Source: Lycium barbarum (lineage: Eukaryota > Streptophyta > Magnoliopsida > Solanales > Solanaceae). From it: 64,000 bases of DNA. The stretch is taken from assembly GCF_019175385.1 (NCBI RefSeq), contig NC_083342.1, positions 120,466,376 through 120,530,375 of the forward strand, in the 5' to 3' direction. Every line of letters starts with the position of its first letter. Position 1 is the stretch's first letter. Position numbers and translations under genes: made by a program. Positions 37,860 to 49,589 of the stretch are shown here, piece after piece. The notes beneath the pieces are model-generated. The model saw nothing but the letters and a program-made list of their open reading frames with translations. It searched no databases and was not told the origin of the DNA.

Positions 37860-38247
37860 TAAAGAGTTCTTTATTTGTGAAGTCATCGAATAACACAAGA
37901 AGAGCCAACCAAATTCGGATGGTAAAAATACTCTTTCTTATGTTATTCGATGAATTCTCTTACTTTGAAATCTCCTAGTACTCTCGGCTAATTCGATGGC
38001 TTTTCTTGTGTAATTTTGGTCTTGTTCTTTACAATTCAATTAAATTATATTAACTTTTTTCCAATTACAAATGGCTAAAGTAATAAGGGGCTCCCAAAAT
38101 TTGTCTGCATCTATCACTTTGACACTAGAATCCAGGCTTATTCTTATTAGTACATCTTACTAAAAAAGATGTACTTACTAGATACTTTCGTATTTAAACA
38201 ATGGTTAAGAAAAATAATAACTTCCGTATCAAACGCCCCAAATATTT
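37860..38247. other. Short intergenic segment with a stem-loop
   Basis: TCATCGAATAACACAAGAAG (about 37882) and its near-complement TTTCTTATGTTATTCGATGA (about 37932) form a hairpin about 80 bp across. Part of the word recurs at 37995-38015. The remainder is the 3' flank of GST copy 2. Confidence 0.45.
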
Positions 38248-39443
38248 TCAATTTGCACCAGCCAAAGCTGCAACATCTTTGAACCCCTTGTAAGCAGCCT
38301 TGACAGCATCAGATTTAGGAAGGCTTTCTTGAATAATCGGAACTTGAATGAAATTATTGATCCATGCATGAAGATGAGGGTATTTTCTTGAATCCATTGC
38401 TTTGAATTCACCAACTTCCTCTATATATTGCAACCAGTAAGCAATCCAACCAACTACTATGTCAAGGTACCCTATTGTCTCCCCACTAAAAAACTTTTTC
38501 CCAATTATTTGCCCTTCAAGAATATGTAATCCCTCTGCCACCGATTCAACCCCCTCTGCTTTAGTCTCTCCAGAGGAGAAAAATGCCTTATTTGCTGCTT
38601 CATAGAACTGCATCAGTGATGAAAAAGAAGATTATTGCATAGCACTTTGTTTGAATGCAACCACTATTTAAGAGCCAGGCTTAACTGATCAAAAGTAGCT
38701 AATAAGTATCACTTAATTATTGAAGAACACTTTTAAGTATTGAAACAGTTTTTACAAATAAGCAGTTACCTATCTAGACAGAATTGTTAAAAGTAGATAA
38801 ATAAACTGTTTGGATTTTGATTGGTAAATGGTTCTCTGGTCATACTTCACACAATTGTAAAAAAAACGCTTGGCTTCAAGTGATTCAATCGTTTTAGCTA
38901 AACCACTTGCATCAATCTCAACAATCAAGTTAGATGGCCCAATATTGAGATCCATTGCATCGCCCACAAAAAGTGAGATTAGTATGCTAGAAAATATGAC
39001 AAATACCAATTACAATTTACATGAAGTTAAAATACACTAATATTGCAAAATTTCGTTACACCATCAATTGTATATAAGCTGAATCTTTTTTAATTAATTA
39101 GAATGGTTTAAAACAGAATTACCTTGCCATCAATAAACCTAGCCCAAAAACGAGCAGAAGCTCTCTCAAAAGGATCCACAGGGAATAGAGGATTAAAGGG
39201 CCATGTCTCTTCAATGTACTCGAGAATAACTAGTGATTCAGATATTGGTTTTCCACAATGAACCAGCACCGGCACCTTCTTATAAATTGGATTAAGCTCC
39301 ACAAGCAATGGACTACTCCTGCTGGAGAAATCTTGCTCAATAAATTCATGATCAATGCCTTTTAGCTTAAGTGCCCACACTATTCTTTGAGTAAATATAC
39401 TCTCTTTTGTGCCCAGGAGTTTCAGATCTGTACTCTCCTCCAT
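38248..39443 (-). CDS. Tau-class glutathione S-transferase, copy 2
   Basis: Exons 39123-39443 (107 codons) and 38248-38607 (119 codons plus stop) join at AAG|GTAATT...GATGCAG|TT in phase 0 to give 226 aa. The single intron after about codon 107 is the conserved GSTU position, shared with copy 1. Ser15 is present (GTKESIFTQR), but the usual Pro after it is Ile, so the SPF motif reads SIF. Glu69-Ser70 (SESLVILEYI) and VPVL are kept. The C-terminal domain has FFSGETIGYLDIVVGW. It is probably a cytosolic glutathione transferase; the SIF change could alter the active-site loop. The 515-bp intron contains a possible RNase H-like relic (38830-39000). Copy 1 lies downstream on the same strand; ignoring the copia insertion the coding regions are only about 0.9 kb apart. 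Confidence 0.94.
38830..39000 (-). pseudogene. Possible RNase H-like retroelement relic in the GST copy 2 intron
   Basis: The minus-strand frame reads GDAMDLNIGPSNLIVEIDAS then GLAKTIESLEAKRFFY. This resembles the 'A...LGI...IVE-D...LV' core of plant RNase H-like (RVT_3) domains. It is short and no ends of an element were found. Confidence 0.3.
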
Positions 39444-40397
39444 TCTTTCTCCAACAAAATTATGATGTGAGGTTTCAATTGGATACTAATAACTTTGGAG
39501 TCAATTAAGTCATTCCATGCAAATTAAGATAACAAGGCTAGGGACAGAATAACCTATTTATGAACTCTTACAGCAAATATTAAATAATGATTAGGTTCAC
39601 AATCAAAGAGCTATAGATATTTAATAGATAATTTTAATAGTATATATATAGAGTTTGAACAAAAAATAATGAATGGTGTAATCCGCTCCGCAGTAACCTT
39701 ATCCCTCAATCAATGAAACTAGCTTTATGTCACATCTGTGTGTTAGAAAACTATGTTTCCACTGTGGTCCTTTTTGAAGGTTGATGATTTATTGTTTTCT
39801 TAAGGGCGGAAAAAAAAAAAAAAAAAGGAAACACGCAAAAGATTCCATTGACACCGAAAAGGAAATGGCGTTACAATATTTTATTTTCTATTTAAATTCC
39901 TTTTAGTGTTGGTATATTTTCAACACTAATGACAAAAGATTAAAAAAATAAAAAAAATAAAAGTCGCTAAAACTTCAAAAGGTAAAACCATACAAATTTT
40001 TCTGGTTTTCACTCTTACCTCTTGTTAAATTAAATTAAAGTAAATTGTTAGTACTTAAATGGCTATTAGGAGTACCATAGAATTGAGGAAATTTAAACCA
40101 ACAAGAATTGTGGTGGATTGATAAGTATTTCTTCATTCTTAATCACTGAACTCGCATTCGAGCCTGCTGGAGTACAGTATATATACATATTTTTGTTATT
40201 TACATACATAATTTGGGAACGATATTATGACTGAATTGTATTAACAAAATTCTTTTGGGTACCACATAAAGCTTCATAATAAGACAACAACAATGTTATG
40301 TTTCCAAACATGGAAAATAACACTCACTTATGTTGTAAATCTCATTAACATTAATGAAAAATGATTAACTTAACCCAACTATCAATGAAATACAATA
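39444..40397. other. Upstream region of GST copy 2, no other gene seen
   Basis: AT-rich with an (A)n run at about 39810-39826. The promoter of GST copy 2 must lie here, but no convincing TATA box could be fixed. Confidence 0.5.
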
Positions 40398-40589
40398 AGA
40401 ACCACCGCAAAAAGTTGTGATGCAGCGGATGGGGCTGCTTGCCCTTTAATCAAAGGTCTTGTGTTCGAGCCCTGAATATGAAAAAATTCTTGGTAGGGAG
40501 CCCCCCCCCCCCCGAATGGGGCCTTATGCGGCGCGAATTCGGATATAATCGAGCTCCAATGCGGTTACGGGACACCGGGTGGGAAAAAA
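40398..40589 (+). mobile_element. tRNA-derived SINE
   Basis: It has a pol III B-box-like GTGTTCGAGCC (40451-40461) after GATGCAGCGGATGGGGCTGC, a (C)n run at 40502-40514, and an end GGGACACCGGGTGGG plus an A-run. The flanks AAATACAATA (40388-40397 and 40590-40599) form a target duplication. The 3' end matches the SINE at 55030 (ACACCGGRTGRGAAAA). Confidence 0.75.
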
Positions 40590-40879
40590 AAATACAATAT
40601 GAGTCGAACAGGAATTGAGAATTAACTTTGTGTTATTTTCTCCCATTAGATCAATATAGCTACTTGAGAATTAATCTAAAAAATAAGACAAGTTACCTGC
40701 AACAAAAATTAGAATAAGCTACTCCCTATGTCTCAAAATATTTGTTGTATTTTTCATTTGCATGCCCTTTAAGAAAGCATTTGTAATGGTAGCATTTTGA
40801 CTATTTTACCCTAAAAAATATTCCATGTAATCTCTCCTCAATAAATATTTACTCCATTAATGGTGAGAATCTCTTAAAT

Positions 40880-43800
40880 TGTCACGACCCAACCCCGTGG
40901 GCCGCGACCAGTGCCCTATCTGGGCACCTATACGTACCCAATACCCAAATTAGCATATTATCAGAATAATAATATAATAATAACATTAGTGGATGCTACA
41001 GAATTTAGCCGAAGAGCAGACTTGGCACACAGAAGCCGATAAGGCTATCATAAAACAAAACATCCCAAACATATGTACAGAACCCACACAGATGTATCCA
41101 CAGACCTCTACAGAACATATCATAATCATAAGACGGGACAGGGCCCCGTCATACCCTGAACAAAGTACATATCTAGATAGCAGTGACAGACTGTACCAAA
41201 AGATGGGCTCTGTAGAAGAGAGCGCCCCAAAATAGCAGAAATGGGATCCTAAACGTGCGGATCAGCAAACCTGTCGTCTGTACCTGCGCGGCATGAAAAC
41301 GCAGCCCCCGAAGAAAGGGGGTCAGTACGAAATATGTACTGAATATGTAAAACGGAATCACAGAAGTCAAATCATAATGATTACAGAAAATGGGTACAAA
41401 ATCCAGAGTGTCAAATGCATATTTCCAAATCAGACAGAATGTGTACAGAAACATATGTCATATCATATCCGATCCCTGCCACGGGACTCGGCAGACAGAA
41501 CGTGGTCACCCTCCCGACACTGGTGCCACAATACAGAGGAATCAGAAAAGGGGCGTGGCCCCGTATCATATAATATCATATCAAAATGGCCATAACAGAT
41601 CAGATCAGAATAGGCGGACATGGCACATCATACTCCACAGACCCATGTACGCGTATACCTGCCCCCTCACATCGGGACGCGGCGAACAATGCAGAGAATT
41701 ACGCTTGACAACATATCCTGGCCCGGGCTCAGTGGGGGAAACATTGAGGCATCCACGAACGGAGTAGTGAGAAACTAAATGCACTAAAAATACCATATAT
41801 ATATTTCCAGAGACTCAATGAGGCATATCGAATGTCAAATCAAATCAATGAAATCGGACGGAAACATAGTAAGTAAATTTAGATGTCATAACGGGTTACG
41901 GAGGCATAATCTATCCGAGATCGTTTTCAAGATTCAAAACAATTTATAAGACTTAATGAAATATTTAAAATAGTTTTTATTTAGTAGATAAAGGAGTAGT
42001 TAGAGTATCTCTAACGAAACGCTCGAAGACAAGTCATAGACACATAAAGGGTAAAATTGGAAATAGTGGGCCCACCTCGGGACAAACGAAGCGGTGGGCT
42101 CAAATTACGTATTTTAAGCTTATAAAGTCACCTACGGAGGTTCTAGGGACATTCCAAAATTTTCTAGACAATTTGCGGAAGTTTGCACAATTCTTTCAAT
42201 AAAGCATACTTATAGGGTTCAATTCAATTGAATGAAAAAGGGGTATTTTCAAATGCAGATTCCGATGAGCAGAATACTTTCCGAGGCTCAAATCCGATCC
42301 TAGTACACCTAGGACATGCCAAAAGAAGAATCGGGATAGCCTTACATACCTTATATGCTCTTTACGCCTTTCCAAATTCAATTCCCGTTTCGCCCAAAAT
42401 CTGCAATTGGTCACATTTACCAATTCTCAATTTCCAATCTTTAAGTATTCAATCTTTATTCATAATTGCCTACAAAAATTTGGGCAGCATCTCCCCTATA
42501 CATATAGCATCCCCGAGAATTTAACTCGGCCAAAACAATCAACAACAACCCAACAACAACATCAACAACAACAACAATCACTATAAACACAATATAACTT
42601 AACTAGCTATCTTTCCAACATAATGTCATAACCTTCATTTCAACTTCAATTTCCAAACTAATCTCAATGGTTTCACATTCATCATTAATCTAGATCATCA
42701 CAATATAATTTGGAAATATTTCATATCATTTCTACGAAATATTCACAAGATATACAAAATATACAAACTTTCCACCAAAACATAATTCACCCAAAACTTC
42801 AAATCTTCAACCTACATATTCATAACATATTTCCATCTTCCAATTTCATCAACCATAATTATAATTCACATCTTAACAACTTCATTTCCATAATATCACA
42901 AAATCATTCTAAAGTGACATAATCTTCTACATTCCAACTTCAACCAAAATTCATTCAACTTTCATTCCCAATATAATTTTCACCATAACCACAACTAGAA
43001 TACAACATAAAATTCAACTCATATATGTATACAACATATATACACTCATGGCTACATATATATATACATACCCACTTTGCAAACTTCCTTATTTCCATAA
43101 TTTCTACTCATTTCCACATACCACAACATAAACAAACCTTCATAACATAAGAAAAAGGAATTGATTCTTACCTTTTTCTACAATTCCTTCACTTGAACAA
43201 GTTGTCAACTTGAAGAAATAAGTGCTCCTTCTTCCAAAACAATTACACCAAGTTGTAAAGGACCCTTAAATTAGTAGGAATACCACAAGAAAATAATTTT
43301 TGGAGGAAGATTTGGAGGGGTGAATTTTCTATGGCCAAACCCGAAATGGCCCTTTTTTTTGCTCTTGTTTTGTTTGTTCTTTCTCCTTCTAAGTTTCTTG
43401 AATCATCTAAGGGATAATGATCCCTTTATAATTAATTTGCCACATGGAAATTAATTAATTTGGTGGGCTTGGACCAGGTATGGCCGGCCACCCTCTCACC
43501 TTGGGCCTAAATTTTTCTTTTCATTTTTTTGGGCCAACTCGGTTGGTCCCGAGTTGGGCCTAGCCCACTGACCTTTCGACCTTAAAACGTCCATATCTCC
43601 TTGTACCGACGTCACCTGGGAACCCACGACCTATGGTTGGAAAGATAATTCAATTATCTACAACTTCTACTTCTTGGTATTTTTCCAAATTCCAAACATA
43701 TAATACCGTTTTTGCCCCCCAAAGTCAGGTCACCCGAAAACGTTTTCTTAAAAATATTCGTTTGGAGGACTTCCACTTTGATTTGGCCCAAGGGTCCTTC

Positions 43801-43937
43801 TTGAGTTGTGTTTAACTTCACATATGTGATTCATATAATTTGTCACATGTCCCAAAAAAAATAAAAAAAAAATCTTGACGTGTGGGCCCCACCTCAGCTT
43901 ACAAATAATCTGACGTTCAAAAATACGGGATGTAACA
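40880..43937 (-). repeat. 3' LTR of the gag-only gypsy element
   Basis: 3058 bp, almost identical to 45719-48776 with an offset of 4839. It contains (CAA)n stretches near 42540-42575 and only accidental short frames, all duplicated in the other LTR. Confidence 0.95.
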
Positions 43938-43952
43938 TCCTCCCCCCCTTTA
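43938..43952 (-). other. Polypurine tract
   Basis: On the minus strand AAAGGGGGGGAGGA lies directly before the 3' LTR start TGTTACATCCCG, the expected site for plus-strand priming. Confidence 0.9.
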
Positions 43953-44017
43953 GAACATTCGTCCTCGAATGTTAAATTAATCTTATAGGGTCTTGTAAGC
44001 ATTTTGGGGAAAATATA

Positions 44018-45514
44018 TCACAAGTAGAGGCTAGATCTGTCAATACACTTATATTTCGAAAAAGACATTAGTATACCTGTATCCGCGTTTGGTAGCGCCT
44101 CCGGGTCCTGTCGACTAGTCAAGGCATAGATGCGGTTCGAAGGACCGCTTGAACTGGGAGCCCCGCCACTACCTCTGCCGCGGCCTGCTGATGTCGACGT
44201 ACCCTGCCCCGCAGGGCGCATGGCTATCGAAGGAGACGATGACCCAGCGACTGATCCGGTAGGCTGCGCAGCACCTCCCAAATTACCCTTATACGGACAC
44301 TCTCTCACAGTATGGCCCTGACGGCCACAAGAATAACAAGCACCTGTAGCACGGTAGCACTCTCCAGGGTGGTATCTCCCACAATAAGAACACTGAGGCC
44401 TGGGTGGCCTCGTCTGACCGGAACTCCTGTCTACCCGCGAACCTGAAACCCCGGAGCTCTGGCCTGCTCCTAAATACCCTGGGCTATCAAATCTCCTGCC
44501 TGAGAACTGCGGAGGTGTGCTCTGTGCCGGCTGGGAAGAATGCCTGCTAGACTGCTGCTGCTGCTGAGGCTGCCCACTCCGAAATTCCTCAAAATACCCA
44601 GATGATTTGGCCCTCTTGGGCTGTCTCCGATCCTGACTCCTATCGGGCTGATGACCCCTGTGCCGGTCCTCCATGCCCTGAGCGTGCGCCTGAATCCGGG
44701 CAATATCCATATCGGGCTGAGCGGCCAATACCAAGCAACTGTCGACAAAATAACGGTCCAGCCCCATAATATACCTGTGCATTCTATCAGCCATAGTAGC
44801 TACCACAGCAGGTGCATATCGGGCCAATGAGTCGAACTCCATACTGTACTCTCGAACACTGCAGCCCCTCTGTCTCAGCAATAAGAATCTGTCAGCCCTG
44901 GCCCGCCGTAACTCCGGAGGCAGAAAATGGCTAAGAAAAGCCTTAGAAAACTCATCCCAGACTGCTGGGGGAGCACCAACGCCTCTGGCTAACTCCCAAG
45001 ACTCGTACCAATTTGCTGCTACATCATACAACCGGTACGAAGCCAACTCGACTGACTCTGTCGCAGATGCCTTAATCAAATGTAACGTGCGCCGCATCTT
45101 CCTGATAAACTCCTCAGGATCCTCCTCGGGCTTTGTCCCGAAGAACTCTGGAGGATTACAGGTCAGGAACTCACGAGCTCTCGAACTGTCACGTCTGTCT
45201 GCACGACCATCCCCAAGTCCGTGCCTATGAACCTGCCCTGCTACCAGTCTGGTCAACAACTGGACCGCATCTCTCATAGCCCGATCCTCAGCCCCTGGCT
45301 GTGGAGCTGGAGGCTCAGGTACTGGAACCTCTGGAGCTACTGGTGGAGCTGCCCCAGACTCCTCTGATGATGAAGACGTAGCAGAGTCTGCTGGCCGGGA
45401 CGCAATATCACGCATCATCTGAGCAAGGGTCCGAGTACCCTTCTGAGCCCGGCTGGTCTCTCCTACCACGCCCTTTTTCTTCTGGGCAGCCGTCGCCTTT
45501 TTCGGAGGCATCAC
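44018..45514 (-). CDS. Ty3/gypsy gag polyprotein, pol deleted
   Basis: The 498-aa intact frame forms the capsid and nucleocapsid of the retrotransposon particle. It has a Lys-rich start (MMPPKKATAAQKKKG), a Ser/Pro-rich linker, the gag capsid domain (about residues 118-285, with PPEFFGTKPEEDPEEFIRKM and YRLYDVAANWYESW), a Gln/Ser/Arg-rich segment, and a CCHC zinc knuckle at residues 393-406 (CYSCGRQGHTVREC). After YALTSRQDPEALPNADTGIL, where autonomous relatives run on into the protease, the frame enters unrelated sequence and stops. That marks the pol deletion junction near 44060. The second Met could be the real start. GC content is clearly higher than the surroundings. Confidence 0.93.
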   Translation of the reverse strand: MMPPKKATAAQKKKGVVGETSRAQKGTRTLAQMMRDIASRPADSATSSSSEESGAAPPVAPEVPVPEPPAPQPGAEDRAMRDAVQLLTRLVAGQVHRHGLGDGRADRRDSSRAREFLTCNPPEFFGTKPEEDPEEFIRKMRRTLHLIKASATESVELASYRLYDVAANWYESWELARGVGAPPAVWDEFSKAFLSHFLPPELRRARADRFLLLRQRGCSVREYSMEFDSLARYAPAVVATMADRMHRYIMGLDRYFVDSCLVLAAQPDMDIARIQAHAQGMEDRHRGHQPDRSQDRRQPKRAKSSGYFEEFRSGQPQQQQQSSRHSSQPAQSTPPQFSGRRFDSPGYLGAGQSSGVSGSRVDRSSGQTRPPRPQCSYCGRYHPGECYRATGACYSCGRQGHTVRECPYKGNLGGAAQPTGSVAGSSSPSIAMRPAGQGTSTSAGRGRGSGGAPSSSGPSNRIYALTSRQDPEALPNADTGILMSFSKYKCIDRSSLYL

Positions 45515-45700
45515 TGAAAGAAAAACAACAACGGATCAGGACAGAATCATCCTAATAGCACAGCTCTATCGCACGATCTAAGATTTCAAAAAAAAGAAAC
45601 ACCCTAAATGTCCTGTAGCTTCCTGTTTATAGGTGTGGTGCACAACACACCGATAAACAAGACTCTACTAGACACGGTCTGTGGACATTCCGAGGACGCA

Positions 45701-45714
45701 CCGCTCTGATACCA
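45701..45714 (-). other. Primer-binding site (initiator Met tRNA)
   Basis: The minus strand reads TGGTATCAGAGCGG four bases after the 5' LTR end GGGTCGTGACA. Confidence 0.95.
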
Positions 45715-45718
45715 CTTT

Positions 45719-48700
45719 TGTCACGACCCAACCCCGTGGGCCGCGACCAGTGCCCTATCTGGGCACCTATACGTACCCAATACCCAAATTAGCATATTAT
45801 CAGAATAATAATATAATAATAACATTAGTGGATGCTACAGAATTTAGCCGAAGAGCAGACTTGGCACACAGAAGCCGATAAGGCTATCATAAAACAAAAC
45901 ATCCCAAACATATGTACAGAACCCACACAGATGTATCCACAGACCTCTACAGAACATATCATAATCATAAGACGGGACAGGGCCCCGTCATACCCTGAAC
46001 AAAGTACATATCTAGATAGCAGTGACAGACTGTACCAAAAGATGGGCTCTGTAGAAGAGAGCGCCCCAAAATAGCAGAAATGGGATCCTAAACGTGCGGA
46101 TCAGCAAACCTGTCGTCTGTACCTGCGCGGCATGAAAACGCAGCCCCCGAAGAAAGGGGGTCAGTACGAAATATGTACTGAATATGTAAAACGGAATCAC
46201 AGAAGTCAAATCATAATGATTACAGAAAATGGGTACAAAATCCAGAGTGTCAAATGCATATTTCCAAATCAGACAGAATGTGTACAGAAACATATGTCAT
46301 ATCATATCCGATCCCTGCCACGGGACTCGGCAGACAGAACGTGGTCACCCTCCCGACACTGGTGCCACAATACAGAGGAATCAGAAAAGGGGCGTGGCCC
46401 CGTATCATATAATATCATATCAAAATGGCCATAACAGATCAGATCAGAATAGGCGGACATGGCACATCATACTCCACAGACCCATGTACGCGTATACCTG
46501 CCCCCTCACATCGGGACGCGGCGAACAATGCAGAGAATTACGCTTGACAACATATCCTGGCCCGGGCTCAGTGGGGGAAACATTGAGGCATCCACGAACG
46601 GAGTAGTGAGAAACTAAATGCACTAAAAATACCATATATATATTTCCAGAGACTCAATGAGGCATATCGAATGTCAAATCAAATCAATGAAATCGGACGG
46701 AAACATAGTAAGTAAATTTAGATGTCATAACGGGTTACGGAGGCATAATCTATCCGAGATCGTTTTCAAGATTCAAAACAATTTATAAGACTTAATGAAA
46801 TATTTAAAATAGTTTTTATTTAGTAGATAAAGGAGTAGTTAGAGTATCTCTAACGAAACGCTCGAAGACAAGTCATAGACACATAAAGGGTAAAATTGGA
46901 AATAGTGGGCCCACCTCGGGACAAACGAAGCGGTGGGCTCAAATTACGTATTTTAAGCTTATAAAGTCACCTACGGAGGTTCTAGGGACATTCCAAAATT
47001 TTCTAGACAATTTGCGGAAGTTTGCACAATTCTTTCAATAAAGCATACTTATAGGGTTCAATTCAATTGAATGAAAAAGGGGTATTTTCAAATGCAGATT
47101 CCGATGAGCAGAATACTTTCCGAGGCTCAAATCCGATCCTAGTACACCTAGGACATGCCAAAAGAAGAATCGGGATAGCCTTACATACCTTATATGCTCT
47201 TTACGCCTTTCCAAATTCAATTCCCGTTTCGCCCAAAATCTGCAATTGGTCACATTTACCAATTCTCAATTTTCAATCTTTAAGTATTCAATCTTTATTC
47301 ATAATTGCCTACAAAAATTTGGGCAGCATCTCCCCTATACATATAGCATCCCCGAGAATTTAACTCGGCCAAAACAATCAACAACAACCCAACAACAACA
47401 TCAACAACAACAACAATCACTATAAACACAATATAACTTAACTAGCTATCTTTCCAACATAATGTCATAACCTTCATTTCAACTTCAATTTCCAAACTAA
47501 TCTCAATGGTTTCACATTCATCATTAATCTAGATCATCACAATATAATTTGGAAATATTTCATATCATTTCTACGAAATATTCACAAGATATACAAAATA
47601 TACAAACTTTCCACCAAAACATAATTCACCCAAAACTTCAAATCTTCAACCTACATATTCATAACATATTTCCATCTTCCAATTTCATCAACCATAATTA
47701 TAATTCACATCTTAACAACTTCATTTCCATAATATCACAAAATCATTCTAAAGTGACATAATCTTCTACATTCCAACTTCAACCAAAATTCATTCAACTT
47801 TCATTCCCAATATAATTTTCACCATAACCACAACTAGAATACAACATAAAATTCAACTCATATATGTATACAACATATATACACTCATGGCTACATATAT
47901 ATATACATACCCACTTTGCAAACTTCCTTATTTCCATAATTTCTACTCATTTCCACATACCACAACATAAACAAACCTTCATAACATAAGAAAAAGGAAT
48001 TGATTCTTACCTTTTTCTACAATTCCTTCACTTGAACAAGTTGTCAACTTGAAGAAATAAGTGCTCCTTCTTCCAAAACAATTACACCAAGTTGTAAAGG
48101 ACCCTTAAATTAGTAGGAATACCACAAGAAAATAATTTTTGGAGGAAGATTTGGAGGGGTGAATTTTCTATGGCCAAACCCGAAATGGCCCTTTTTTTTG
48201 CTCTTGTTTTGTTTGTTCTTTCTCCTTCTAAGTTTCTTGAATCATCTAAGGGATAATGATCCCTTTATAATTAATTTGCCACATGGAAATTAATTAATTT
48301 GGTGGGCTTGGACCAGGTATGGCCGGCCACCCTCTCACCTTGGGCCTAAATTTTTCTTTTCATTTTTTTGGGCCAACTCGGTTGGTCCCGAGTTGGGCCT
48401 AGCCCACTGACCTTTCGACCTTAAAACGTCCATATCTCCTTGTACCGACGTCACCTGGGAACCCACGACCTATGGTTGGAAAGATAATTCAATTATCTAC
48501 AACTTCTACTTCTTGGTATTTTTCCAAATTCCAAACATATAATACCGTTTTTGCCCCCCAAAGTCAGGTCACCCGAAAACGTTTTCTTAAAAATATTCGT
48601 TTGGAGGACTTCCACTTTGATTTGGCCCAAGGGTCCTTCTTGAGTTGTGTTTAACTTCACATATGTGATTCATATAATTTGTCACATGTCCCAAAAAAAA

Positions 48701-48776
48701 TAAAAAAAAAATCTTGACGTGTGGGCCCCACCTCAGCTTACAAATAATCTGACGTTCAAAAATACGGGATGTAACA
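45719..48776 (-). repeat. 5' LTR of the gag-only gypsy element
   Basis: 3058 bp. The minus-strand start is TGTTACATCCCGTATTTTTG and the end GGGTCGTGACA. See the element entry. Confidence 0.95.
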
Positions 48777-49124
48777 TAAATGTTGCTAATTAATACAAGG
48801 GTAAGATGGGATAAAGTTACTTAATCTCGTCAAACGACAAATATTTTGAGGTAAGCATTTTTAATAAGGACGATAAATATTTTGAGACGGAGGGAGTACT
48901 AATAATATAAAGTTTCTTACTTCATCTGTTTTAAAAACATATTCTGGGTAAAGCGTTGTTAACGAAGCATTACAAATCCAAAAAAAATAGGGAAACATCA
49001 CTAATTGCCCCTAAAATATAAAATATTTATCCGCTCATGCCTTCTCCCAAACTATTTTCGCTTCTACCTCTACCGGCTGAAAATATTTAGCCGGCATACC
49101 CCTCGGCCAAACTCCTTTCTTTTT

Positions 49125-49585
49125 GTGATACCATCGCAGTATATTTATATATCACGATGGTATCATGGAAGACTAAGAGAAGGACTGAAACAATCCTCTA
49201 TGATACCATCTCAGTATATTTATATACCATCAATTTATATACCATGATGGTACCATGGTCCTGAGGAGTGTCTCATTGAAAAACTGAAGCAATCCTTCAT
49301 GATACCATCACGATATATGTATATAAGACGATGATATCATAGAGTTTTTTTTTTCAAAAAAATGAGTCATTTTTAAAAAATGAACATGATCATTCATAAT
49401 AGCGTCTCGGTATATTTATATACCATGATGGTATCATGAAGAAATAAGAGAAGGACTAAAACATTTTCCATGATACCGTCTCAATATATTTATATATCAT
49501 GATGATAGCATGAAGGACTAAGACAAGGACTGAAGCATCTTTCACAATACCATCTCAGTATATTTATATATCATGTTGGTATTAT
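49125..49585. repeat. Array of six palindromic repeats, 72-98 bp apart
   Basis: Each unit has a near-perfect palindrome GATACCAT(C)...TATATTTATATA...ATGGTATCATG, centred near 49147, 49228, 49320, 49418, 49490 and 49566. Spacers also resemble each other ('GAAGACTAAGAGAAGGACTGAA' shortened). Unit spacing is about 72-98 bp. No coding frame or transposase. Confidence 0.75.
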
Positions 49586-49589
49586 AATC

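Larger units (their letters stand above)
40880..48776 (-). mobile_element. Very young, pol-less Ty3/gypsy retrotransposon (Del/Tekay-like)
   Basis: There are two LTRs of 3058 bp each, at 40880-43937 and 45719-48776, with TG...CA ends. The target duplication TAAAT lies at 40875-40879 and 48777-48781. On the minus strand the order is 5' LTR (right), primer-binding site TGGTATCAGAGCGG (45701-45714), gag (44018-45514), purine tract AAAGGGGGGGAGGA (about 43938-43952), 3' LTR (left). Protease, RT, RNase H and integrase are absent, so the internal part is only 1.78 kb. I found one difference between the LTRs (C at 42434, T at 47273). It depends on another element's enzymes. Del/Tekay placement rests on the 3-kb LTR, gag style and PBS. 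Confidence 0.95.
40732..48896. mobile_element. Stowaway MITE split by a 7.9-kb retrotransposon
   Basis: The left part 40732-40879 starts CTCCCTATGTCTCAAAATAT after TA. The right part 48777-48896 ends with the complement of CTCCCTCCGTCTCAAAATAT before TA. Rejoined they match the uninterrupted copy at 55606-55892, including TTTGACTATTTTACCC, CCTCAATAAATATTTACTCC and 'TAATTAATACAAGGG'. The right part also carries a small internal duplication of its end. Confidence 0.85.

Noticed and set aside
40993..43815. Frames of 60-125 codons in the left LTR, repeated exactly in the right LTR
   Set aside because: They are LTR sequence with no family similarity; being duplicated reflects the LTR pair, not selection.
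49125..49585. CRISPR-like regular repeat array
   Set aside because: The sequence is plant nuclear DNA, the spacers are related to each other, and no cas genes occur.
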